From Candidatus Sulfotelmatobacter kueseliae (lineage in GTDB: Bacteria > Acidobacteriota > Terriglobia > Terriglobales > Acidobacteriaceae), in the NCBI GenBank assembly GCA_900290255.1, contig OMOD01000111.1, forward strand, positions 89,021-153,020: a DNA stretch of 64,000 bases, in the 5' to 3' direction. A program made the translations under genes and the position numbers. Shown here one piece after another: positions 45,085-52,751 of the stretch; the first letter of the stretch is position 1; every line of letters begins with the position of its first letter. The notes under the pieces were generated by a model. That model ran no database searches. It was not told the DNA's origin and saw nothing but the letters and a program-made list of their open reading frames with translations.

Positions 45085-46214
45085 ACCTGACTCGACTTCG
45101 AGCGATCGCGGCCAAAGAAGTCAGGCAGATTCTTCGCGACGCACGCAGCCTCATCATCGTAATCCTCATGCCCGTGGTCCTGGTTCTGCTGTTCGGATAC
45201 GGAGTCAGCCTTGATTTGAAGCATCTGCCGGTATATGTCTATGACCGCGACGGCAGCCAGCAGAGCCAGGACCTGCTGAAGCACTTCCAGTCGAATCAGT
45301 ACTTCCATGTCGTACAGGTGGTGGACAGCTATCCCGCGCTCGTTCGCGCCATCGATGACGGCAGCGCAAAGATGGGCCTTGTCATCCCCTGGGATTTCTC
45401 CCAACGCCTGCGCGACGGCCGCCCGGTCTCGGTGCAGGCTCTGATCGATGCCACGGATGACAACACCGCCAATGTGCTGATCAGTTACAGCCAGGCTGTC
45501 GTGCAAGGATTCTCCTCAGAAATCCAGGTGGACTGGCTGCAGCGTCGCGGCCTTCCTGCTCAACCCGCGCCAATCTCGGTCGAAGCTCGAACCTGGTACA
45601 ACGAGGATCTGGAGAGCAGCGCCTTCATCATCCCCGGCGTGCTCGCCCTGGTCATGTCGGTGATCGGAGCGTTTCTCACTTCGCTCACGATTGCGCGCGA
45701 ATGGGAACGCGGCACCATGGAGCAACTCGTCTCCACGCCGGTTACACCCCTGGAAATCATGCTGGGCAAATTGTTCCCCTATTTCGTCATTGGAATGTTC
45801 GACGTCATGCTCTCCGCGGGCATCGCGCTCTACTGGTTCCGTGTTCCATTCCGCGGTTCTTTCGGAGTATTGCTGCTCGCCTCGGCACTGTTCATGATCG
45901 TCGTGCTCGCGCTCGGCTTCTTCATCTCAGTGATAGCGAAGAATCAGTTCGCAGCCAGCCAGATCGCCCTCCTCATCACGTTTCTTCCCGCATTTCTGCT
46001 GTCCGGCTTTCTGTTTGCCATCGAGCAAATGCCCATCGCTCTGCAATACTTCACCCGCATTCTTCCGGTCCGCTATTACGTGGCCATCCTGAAGAAGATC
46101 TTCCTGAAAGGTTCGCCGATCCCCCTGCTGTACACCGAACTGGTTCCACTAGCCGTTTTCGCAGTCGTGCTGGCATTTCTCGCCACTCACTCCTTCCATA
46201 AGAGGTTGGCATAG
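45081..46214 (+). CDS. ABC-2 type permease (YbhS-like)
   Basis: 377 residues. N-terminal helix (SLIIVILMPVVLVLLFGYGV), a large extracytoplasmic domain (residues about 45-175, with IDATDDNTANVLISYSQAVV), then five C-terminal helices including FIIPGVLALVMSVIGAFLTS, REWERGTMEQLVSTPVTP and QIALLITFLPAFLLSGFLFA. This is the ABC2_membrane_3 layout. ATG overlaps the previous stop. Substrate likely a cationic or hydrophobic compound as for the YbhFSR system; not proven by sequence. Confidence 0.92.
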   Translation: MNLTRLRAIAAKEVRQILRDARSLIIVILMPVVLVLLFGYGVSLDLKHLPVYVYDRDGSQQSQDLLKHFQSNQYFHVVQVVDSYPALVRAIDDGSAKMGLVIPWDFSQRLRDGRPVSVQALIDATDDNTANVLISYSQAVVQGFSSEIQVDWLQRRGLPAQPAPISVEARTWYNEDLESSAFIIPGVLALVMSVIGAFLTSLTIAREWERGTMEQLVSTPVTPLEIMLGKLFPYFVIGMFDVMLSAGIALYWFRVPFRGSFGVLLLASALFMIVVLALGFFISVIAKNQFAASQIALLITFLPAFLLSGFLFAIEQMPIALQYFTRILPVRYYVAILKKIFLKGSPIPLLYTELVPLAVFAVVLAFLATHSFHKRLA

Positions 46215-46215
46215 T

Positions 46216-47349
46216 ATGTTTGCCCGCCTCAAACAGATGCTGATCAAGGAGTTCATCCAGACCTTCCGCGACAAGCGCACGCGCTTCGTGCTTTTTGGTC
46301 CGCCCATCATCCAGATGTTGGTTTTCGGGTACGCGGCAACCTTCGAGATACATCACGTCCCCACTGTCGTCCTCGATCTTGACCACAGCCAGGAAAGCCG
46401 CGAACTCGTTTCACGCTTTTCCTCCAGCCCCTACTTCGATGTGCAGCATCAACTCACCGATCAGCGCCAGATCTTCGATCGCATCGACCGCGGCCAAGCA
46501 ACCATCGCCATCCAGATTCGTGCCGGTTTCGCGCAGAATCTCCACAAGGGACAAACCGCTCCCGTGCAGGTCATTGTTGACGCCACAAACTCCAACACCG
46601 CGCTGATCGCGCTCGGTTACGTGAATCAAATTGCTGTAGCCTACGCGCGCCAATATCAGCAGGAACGGATCGGCCGCACCGCCCCGCAGTTGCTTTCGCT
46701 CTTTCCCGAGGTGCAGTTGGAACAACGCCCCTGGTACAACGAGGACCTGAAGAGCCGATGGTTTTTCGTCCCCGGGGTCATTGGCAGCCTGACGCTGGTG
46801 CTGGTGACGGTTCTGACGGCGTTCGCCGTCGTCCGCGAACGTGAGATCGGAACGCTCGAACAGATTATGGTCACCCCGATCCGTCCGAGCGAATTTATTC
46901 TGGGAAAGACACTGCCGTTTTTCTTGATCGGCCTGCTCGATGTTTCTCTGATCGCAACCGTTGGAACTTTCTGGTTTCAGGTGCCGTTTCGCGGGAACAT
47001 CTTCGTTCTCCTCACCGGCGCCGTGCTCTTCTTGCTCTGCATGCTCGGAGTGGGATTGCTCATCTCCACCGTGTCCTCGACGCAACAACAGGCGATGGTG
47101 ACGTCTTTCTTCTTCATCATGCCGGCGATCACCTTTTCCGGTTTCGGATTCCCCATCTCCACCATGCCCCAATGGCTGCAATATCTCACTTATCTGAGCC
47201 CGCTGCGATATTTTCTGGTCGTGCTGCGGGGTACATACCTGAAAGGCATCGGCTTCGACATTCTGTGGCCGCAAATGCTCGCCATGTTCCTTTTCGGTGC
47301 GGGCTTACTCGCGCTGGCGGTTTTTCGCTTCCACAAGGCTCTTGATTAA
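46216..47349 (+). CDS. ABC-2 type permease (YbhR-like)
   Basis: 377 residues. Same architecture as the preceding permease: KRTRFVLFGPPIIQMLVFGYAAT, an extracytoplasmic loop domain with NSNTALIALGYVNQIAVAYA, and the C-terminal helices (FFVPGVIGSLTLVLVTVLTA, REREIGTLEQIMVTPIRPSE, ITFSGFGFPISTMPQWLQYL). Starts two bases after the previous stop. Last gene of the efflux operon. Confidence 0.92.
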   Translation: MFARLKQMLIKEFIQTFRDKRTRFVLFGPPIIQMLVFGYAATFEIHHVPTVVLDLDHSQESRELVSRFSSSPYFDVQHQLTDQRQIFDRIDRGQATIAIQIRAGFAQNLHKGQTAPVQVIVDATNSNTALIALGYVNQIAVAYARQYQQERIGRTAPQLLSLFPEVQLEQRPWYNEDLKSRWFFVPGVIGSLTLVLVTVLTAFAVVREREIGTLEQIMVTPIRPSEFILGKTLPFFLIGLLDVSLIATVGTFWFQVPFRGNIFVLLTGAVLFLLCMLGVGLLISTVSSTQQQAMVTSFFFIMPAITFSGFGFPISTMPQWLQYLTYLSPLRYFLVVLRGTYLKGIGFDILWPQMLAMFLFGAGLLALAVFRFHKALD

Positions 47350-47458
47350 GTAATGTCGCAAAGTGCGTCCTGCGTACCTTATCGGACCCAAATCGGCCCC
47401 CAGTTTTGCTTTGAGGACGTCTAAGCTTCCAGGATTTGTTGGTGCAGAGGGAGTTGAT

Positions 47459-47535
47459 TGGTCGGGGCGAGGAGATTTGAACTCCTGACCCCCTGCGCCC
47501 AAGGCAGGTGCGCTACCAGGCTGCGCTACGCCCCG
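47459..47535 (-). tRNA. tRNA-Pro (anticodon UGG)
   Basis: 77 bases including the encoded CCA. Acceptor stem CGGGGCG with CGCCCCG, D-arm GCGCAGCCTGGTAGCGC, anticodon stem CCTGC...GCAGG with loop CTTGGGC (anticodon TGG), T-arm AGGAGTTCAAATCTCCT, discriminator A. All stems pair. Confidence 0.95.
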
Positions 47536-47578
47536 ACTCTAAACGACTTAGGTCACGTTCGACCCGTAGTTCAAGACT

Positions 47579-47593
47579 AAGGCAGGTGCGCTA
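47579..47593. repeat. 15-base copy of a tRNA-Pro segment
   Basis: AAGGCAGGTGCGCTA occurs inside the tRNA-Pro gene (47501-47515, the D-arm/anticodon-stem part) and again here, 44 bp before its 5' end. The flanks differ. It may be a remnant of a duplicated tRNA or of a recombination event. Confidence 0.55.
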
Positions 47594-47948
47594 TTCCTGC
47601 AAGGCGAAGTTGCACTGTGCAAACACACCGAAGCGAGCCCGTGCTGCTGCGTCATAGGCCAGTGCTGCCTGCACTTCGTCAGTGAAGTAGCCCAGATGCA
47701 CTGTCCTCTCTATCGCAATGCAGGCTCTCCACCTGCCTTTGCTTTTAGACCACGACACGCCCTTGTACTGAGAACTGCCACATACCTTCCTGCGGTTACC
47801 ATCATTCTCACCGCGTACACTCAGTGCCGAGAAACGTTAGAACCCTGTCGGGACTGCCCCAAAATGAAGAAACTGAGTGGTGCGCGACCTCTCCGACTCG
47901 GGGCACTCCGGGACCGGAATCCTGAGGCGCAAACCTCGACGAGAGATC
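47594..47948. other. Intergenic stretch with no gene seen
   Basis: A frame at 47696-47980 has no signal, domain or ribosome site and ends inside the next gene's operator, so it is discounted. No palindromes of the family seen elsewhere occur here. Confidence 0.5.
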
Positions 47949-47977
47949 TTGCGCGAATGAATGTATACGATTACATT
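47949..47977 (+). promoter_or_regulatory. Promoter with LacI-type operator before the glycosidase gene
   Basis: TGTATACGATTACA at 47962-47975, the exact reverse complement of TGTAATCGTATACA at 52541-52554. TTGCGC (47949-47954), 17 bases, TACATT (47972-47977) could be the promoter, in which case the operator covers the -10. TGTA...TACA half-sites around a central CG are typical of LacI-family operators. Confidence 0.7.
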
Positions 47978-47997
47978 TAGACTGAGGTGTCTCTCAT

Positions 47998-49623
47998 ATG
48001 CGCTTTTCCTGTCTTTTCCGCTTTTGCTTTCGGTTGGGTCTTCCGACCGCAGCAATTCTTGTTCTTTCGGCCCTCCCGCAGGCATTCGCCGTGGATGCAC
48101 CCAAAATTGTGCAAAAAGATGGCCGCTACGCCCTTATGGTCGAGGGCCGACCTTATCTGATCCTGGGAGGTCAGATTCACAACTCCAGCGCATGGCCAAA
48201 CGAACTGCCGCAGGTTTGGCAGTCGATGGCCGCATTGCACGCCAATACGATGGAGGCTCCGGTCTACTGGGAGCAAATGGAGCCACAGCCGGGGCACTTT
48301 GACTTTACCAATGTCGACCAACTCGTTGACGGCGCCCGCGCCCACGACCTGCACCTGATACTACTGTGGTTTGGCACCTGGAAAAACGGCAACATGCATT
48401 ACGTGCCGGCATGGGTGAAAGCCGATAGCAAGCGCTTTCCGCGCGTCATCCGGCCTGACGGCGAGCCGATCGACGTGCTCTCACCGCTTTCGCGCAACAC
48501 GCTGGAGGCCGATAAAGCAGCCTTCGCATCCCTGATGCGCCATCTGAAGCAGATCGACAGCGAAAAACATACGGTGCTGATGATCCAGGTGGAAAACGAG
48601 TCAGGAAACATCGGCAGCGTGCGCGACAATTCCGTGGACGCGAACCGCGAATTTGCCGGTCCGGTTCCGGCCGATTTGCTGGCTGCGGCGCACAAGCAGC
48701 CGGGAACGTGGCGCCAGGTGTTTGGCGGCGAGGCCGATGAGATTTTTCAAACCTACCATCAGGCCAAGTACATCAACGAAGTTGCCGCCGCGGGCAAGGC
48801 GGAGTTCGCCATCCCCTTGTACATCAACGTCTGGGTCAACTATCCTCCGCCGCTCGCGCCGCAGTTACAGCAGGATATGCCGGGCATCGACTACCCGAGC
48901 GGCGGCGCTTGGCAAAAGAACGTGGGCTTGTGGCGGACCCTGGCGCCGTCTATCGACGTAATCGGTCCGGATCTCTATTCGGATGATTCCGGGTTCTACA
49001 ACAGCGTGCTCGATACGTATCGCCGTCCCGACAACCCCTTGTGGATTCCGGAGACCGGCCGCGACGACAGCTATGGAAAGTTCCTGTTTCACGCCTTGGG
49101 AGACGGAGCGATCGGCTTCTCTCCTTTTGGAGTGGATAAGGACGGTTGGAACATTCTGGGCGATCAGCCGTTCAAGTCGCATTCCTATAACTTTGCCCTG
49201 ATCGGGCCGATGAGCCGCGAAATCGCGGAGCTTGAGTTTGAAGGCAAACTCAAGACTGCGGTAGAGGAACCGGGGCAGACGGCGCAGGAATTGGACCTTG
49301 GCGGCTGGCAGGCAACCGTGGCCTACGGATTTCCGCAGGCCGATGGGCGCAGGGCCCCCGGGACCAAGGACGCTCATGGCGTGGCTCTGGTGGCGCAACT
49401 CGGGCCGGATGAGTTCCTGGTGACCGGCATTGACGCCAGCATCAACTTTCACCTGCCGGGAAAGCTGCCGTGGGCGCATAGCGAGATCATTTCTGCCGAA
49501 CAAGGCGTTTATGAGAACGGCGTCTGGAAGCCGCTCCGACTCTGGAATGGTGATGAGAACGATCGCGGCCTCTGCTTTTACGAAAAGCCGGAAGTCGTGC
49601 GCGTTCGCCTGGGACGCTTCTAG
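47998..49623 (+). CDS. Exported GH35-like glycoside hydrolase with DUF5597-type C-terminal domain
   Basis: 541 residues. Signal peptide (about 1-31, LPTAAILVLSALPQAFA), TIM-barrel with PYLILGGQIHNSSAWPNELP, NTMEAPVYWEQMEPQPGHFD, acid/base Glu201 in MIQVENESGNIG and a candidate nucleophile Glu in WIPETGRDDSYG near 355. Residues about 400-541 form a beta domain of the DUF5597 kind. Such enzymes act as beta-galactosidases or related exo-glycosidases. It carries a LacI-type operator in front and a symporter gene behind, so it belongs to a sugar-use unit. GAGGTG lies before ATG 47998. Confidence 0.88.
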   Translation: MRFSCLFRFCFRLGLPTAAILVLSALPQAFAVDAPKIVQKDGRYALMVEGRPYLILGGQIHNSSAWPNELPQVWQSMAALHANTMEAPVYWEQMEPQPGHFDFTNVDQLVDGARAHDLHLILLWFGTWKNGNMHYVPAWVKADSKRFPRVIRPDGEPIDVLSPLSRNTLEADKAAFASLMRHLKQIDSEKHTVLMIQVENESGNIGSVRDNSVDANREFAGPVPADLLAAAHKQPGTWRQVFGGEADEIFQTYHQAKYINEVAAAGKAEFAIPLYINVWVNYPPPLAPQLQQDMPGIDYPSGGAWQKNVGLWRTLAPSIDVIGPDLYSDDSGFYNSVLDTYRRPDNPLWIPETGRDDSYGKFLFHALGDGAIGFSPFGVDKDGWNILGDQPFKSHSYNFALIGPMSREIAELEFEGKLKTAVEEPGQTAQELDLGGWQATVAYGFPQADGRRAPGTKDAHGVALVAQLGPDEFLVTGIDASINFHLPGKLPWAHSEIISAEQGVYENGVWKPLRLWNGDENDRGLCFYEKPEVVRVRLGRF

Positions 49624-49668
49624 GCACCGCGTTCCCTTAGAATCAATCTGCAATTCCGGCGTTCCGTT

Positions 49669-49702
49669 CGGATGAGGCTGCGGCGTTCCGCAGCCTCATC
49701 CG
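49669..49702. terminator. Strong hairpin between the glycosidase and symporter genes
   Basis: CGGATGAGGCTGCGG (49669-49683) and CCGCAGCCTCATCCG (49688-49702) pair perfectly over 15 bp around CGTT. No T-run follows, so it may be a factor-dependent end, an mRNA-stability hairpin or a partial attenuator before the symporter start 27 bp on. Confidence 0.6.
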
Positions 49703-49729
49703 CGACATGAGTGGAGGCACCTGCGGCGC

Positions 49730-51307
49730 ATGGTCTGGAATCCATTTCATATCGCGCTGGCGGTGGTCTACATCGCCAGCCTGTTGCTGGTTGGCGTCCT
49801 CACCGGACGCCGACGGCGCGACTCGAATCAGTTTCTGAACGCCACGGGCGCGTTCCCGCTCTGGGTCTGCATCGCGGCCGCGATCGCCGCCAACTGCGGC
49901 TCTCTGGATGTGATCGCCATGATGGCCCTGGGCGCACAGTATGGCATGCTGGCCTGCCATTTCTATTGGATCGGCGCGATCCCTGCGCTGGTGGTTCTGG
50001 TCTTCTGGCTGCTCCCGGCCTATGCGCGGGAACGCTTTCCGACAGTTCTCGACTTCATTTCCCGCTACTACGGTCCCGAAACGCGCGCTGCGGTTGCGCT
50101 CGGCATGGCGGCGATGATGCTTCTGCTGGCGGGCGTCTGCCTCTGTGCTACGGCTCAGGTAGCCACCAGCTTTCTGGGCTGGAATTTCTTGAGTGGAGTG
50201 CTGCTCACCGCCGCCCTCGTGCTGTTCTACACCTGGATGGGCGGGCTCAGAGCGACGGTGTATAACGAGTTGCTTCACTTTGCCGTGGTGCTCGCAGCCA
50301 TCCTCCCACTCGGGTATTTCGTAGTCCGTGACTTCGGTGGGGTTCGAAGCCTCATATCGAGCATTCCATCGGCGAAGTTCCACGTGTGGCAGACCCTGCC
50401 CTGGATTTCGCCGCATGCGGTCATGGACCGCTTCGGCGTGATCCTCGGACTGGGCCTTGTCCTCAGCTTCGGGTATTGGAGCACCGACTTCGTCCTGATG
50501 CAGCGCGCCCTGGCCGTCCGCCGTGCGGAAGATGTGCAGTATGTGCCCCTGGCGCTGGCTGCCGCCAAACTGATATTCGCCATGCTGATCGTGGTGCCGG
50601 GAGTGATTGCGCCGCTGGTGCTGCATTTGGGGACGGCGCCCAACTGGAACGCGACCCTGCCCGCAATGATGCTCCACTATTACAACCCCTGGTGGGTCGT
50701 GATCGGCATCACTGGACTGGCGGCGAGCCTGGTATCGACCTTTGCCAATAATGTTTCCGGATTCAGCGCGGCGTGGATGCAGGGCGTCTACCGGCCCTGG
50801 ATTTACAGCCGTGGCAGTGAGTCTCACTACTTGTGGATGGGCCGCATCGCCAACGCAGCGGCAGTTCTGCTGTCGATTGGCGGTGCGCATGTGGCCCTGG
50901 AATACCACAGCCTGATGGAATACATGCAGATGATTTTCGCCGCTTTCAATGGGCCGGTGTTTGCGCTGGTCGCTCTTGCCGCTCTGGCGCCGCGCCGAGC
51001 GGCCGGCGGTGGAGTGGCAGGATTCGTCCTGGGCTTGGCGAGCGCGGTGCTGCACCAGGCGCTGGTTCACGCCGGAGTCCTACGTTATGGCAGTCTGATG
51101 ACCGCGAATTTCTATGCAGCTGTCCTGAGCTTCGGCGTCGCCGCCGTCTCGACACTGATCGCTGCTCGGGTGAACAGGCGTAAGCGAAAGGAACCGGGCC
51201 TGATTTCCGAGCCAGTCCGCCTCTCCGGCCACTTCTCCGCTCCCATCGCGTTGGCGGCGCTGGCAATTCTTCTGGTGGGCATTGCCTGCAACGCGATCTT
51301 CAGATAG
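49730..51307 (+). CDS. Sodium:solute symporter family transporter
   Basis: 525 residues with about 13 membrane helices. SSF features: short N-terminal helix, GRRRRDSNQFLNATG loop, PTVLDFISRYYGPETRA, FYTWMGGLRATVYNELLHF and VGVLTGR. Probably a sodium-coupled sugar or sugar-acid importer for the product of the upstream glycosidase; substrate not set by sequence. ATG 49730 has GGAGG 13 bases before. Its 3' end overlaps the convergent LacI gene by eight bases. Confidence 0.9.
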   Translation: MVWNPFHIALAVVYIASLLLVGVLTGRRRRDSNQFLNATGAFPLWVCIAAAIAANCGSLDVIAMMALGAQYGMLACHFYWIGAIPALVVLVFWLLPAYARERFPTVLDFISRYYGPETRAAVALGMAAMMLLLAGVCLCATAQVATSFLGWNFLSGVLLTAALVLFYTWMGGLRATVYNELLHFAVVLAAILPLGYFVVRDFGGVRSLISSIPSAKFHVWQTLPWISPHAVMDRFGVILGLGLVLSFGYWSTDFVLMQRALAVRRAEDVQYVPLALAAAKLIFAMLIVVPGVIAPLVLHLGTAPNWNATLPAMMLHYYNPWWVVIGITGLAASLVSTFANNVSGFSAAWMQGVYRPWIYSRGSESHYLWMGRIANAAAVLLSIGGAHVALEYHSLMEYMQMIFAAFNGPVFALVALAALAPRRAAGGGVAGFVLGLASAVLHQALVHAGVLRYGSLMTANFYAAVLSFGVAAVSTLIAARVNRRKRKEPGLISEPVRLSGHFSAPIALAALAILLVGIACNAIFR

Positions 51308-52331
51308 TTGCCGCGACCGGTACTCGGGCCGGCACAGGTCCGGTTGACTGCCGGACGACCAGGCTTGTAGAAACGTGAAATTGTTGTCCCGCCCGGGAAA
51401 AATCTTCTTCTCCCGCGCGCAGGGCCTCAAATAACTTCTGCGCATATTCACGGCGGGAAATGCGCAACGTGGTGAGCGGCGGAAACACGATGTCGGCCAT
51501 GGCAATGTCGTCGCAACCGGCGACGGAGATATCTTCCGGAATGCGCAGCTTCCTCTCGTGAGCCGTGCGCAGCGCGCCAATCGCCGTGAGGTCGTTGACG
51601 GTCACGACCGCGGTCGGGATTTCCGGCTGGGAGAGAATCTTTTCCATGGCGCGTGCGCCACCATCGATGCGGTAATTCCCCTCAACCATCCACTCCTCCC
51701 GCGACGACAATCCCTGTTTGACCACCGCGTCGAGAAACGACTGCATCCGCACCCGCGAGGTAACCAGTCCAGCCGTGCCACCGATGAAACCCACCTGCCG
51801 GTGACCAAGATCCTTCAAATGGGCGACCAGTTGGGACATTCCGGGAGCGAAATCGACCAGAATGTCGCTTACCCCGCAGGCCGTGCGGTAGTGATCGGCG
51901 GTGACCACTGGAATCCGATTCTGCGCCAGCGACTCCAGCAGGCCGGCTTCGAGCTCCGAGGTCAGCAGAACGACACCATCCACACGCCGCAGTAACATAC
52001 GGTGCAGTGAATTCTGGGTGCGGCTGGAGTGAAAGTCCGTATTCGCGAGCAACAGCTCGCGTTCGTTCTCGACCAGTAATTCCGCGAAGATTTTGACCAG
52101 TTCGGTAAAAAAGGGATTGGTGAGATCGGGAATGATGATGCCGTAAATCCGGCTCTTGCCTTTCTTCAGGTGAATGGCGCTGCTGTTGGGAACGAAATTC
52201 ATGTCCTGGATGATCTTGCGAACTCGCCGGGCGGTCTCTTCGGTCACCAGGTTGGAACCGTTAATCACGCGAGATACGGTTGCGCTGGACACTCCAGCCA
52301 ACTTGGCAATTTCGCGCATGCTGGTCGGCAT
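51300..52331 (-). CDS. LacI-family transcriptional regulator
   Basis: 343 residues. LacI HTH at 5-24 (MREIAKLAGVSSATVSRVIN) with hinge helix (PNSSAIHLKKGKS) and a periplasmic-binding-protein-type sugar domain (GIIIPDLTNPFFTELVKIFA; AVVTVNDLTAIGALRTAHER). It is likely to bind TGTAATCGTATACA at 52541 (upstream of the TonB gene) and its copy at 47962 (upstream of the glycosidase), so it controls both. Convergent with the symporter, divergent from the TonB receptor. Confidence 0.93.
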   Translation of the reverse strand: MPTSMREIAKLAGVSSATVSRVINGSNLVTEETARRVRKIIQDMNFVPNSSAIHLKKGKSRIYGIIIPDLTNPFFTELVKIFAELLVENERELLLANTDFHSSRTQNSLHRMLLRRVDGVVLLTSELEAGLLESLAQNRIPVVTADHYRTACGVSDILVDFAPGMSQLVAHLKDLGHRQVGFIGGTAGLVTSRVRMQSFLDAVVKQGLSSREEWMVEGNYRIDGGARAMEKILSQPEIPTAVVTVNDLTAIGALRTAHERKLRIPEDISVAGCDDIAMADIVFPPLTTLRISRREYAQKLFEALRAGEEDFSRAGQQFHVSTSLVVRQSTGPVPARVPVAATI

Positions 52332-52484
52332 ATTGGCCCTCGAAAATGAAAATCAATCGGACATCTTGCGCCAATTCAACAGGATACTGCCCCGGGTCCC
52401 GGCGATGTACACGATTGCAACCGGATCAGGAAGCGCGATTCCCGCGGACTGGATCGAACCTGCAATCTCGCATAAAATTAGCGG

Positions 52485-52554
52485 TTGACAATGCTTTCCT
52501 GCTGAGGATAGTCTCATCAATGTAGTATTGTAATCGAAAATGTAATCGTATACA
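52485..52554 (+). promoter_or_regulatory. Promoter region and LacI-type operator before the TonB receptor gene
   Basis: TGTAATCGTATACA at 52541-52554, extended to AAATGTAATCGTATACA as in the copy at 47962. A partial site TGTAATCGAAAA lies at 52529-52540. TTGACA at 52485-52490 with GATAGT 16 bases later may be the promoter, placing the operator just past the start point. Confidence 0.6.
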
Positions 52555-52751
52555 AGTTGCACGGATCGCAATCCTACACAAACCTATAGCGCAGGAAGTC
52601 AGGTAATCGCGCGCTCCGGTATGTCCGACGATGCAATCGCATTACAGGTAATTTTCGAGAGGCCGATTGGCTCGTCCCCGGCCTCTTTCTGCGGCCTCTG
52701 CTGGTGAACAACAAACTTGAGGCGCCAATGTAGTTCTTCTGGAGACAATTC

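Noticed and set aside
47696-47980. 94-codon frame before the glycosidase gene
   Set aside because: No ribosome site or domain, and it ends within the operator; probably chance.
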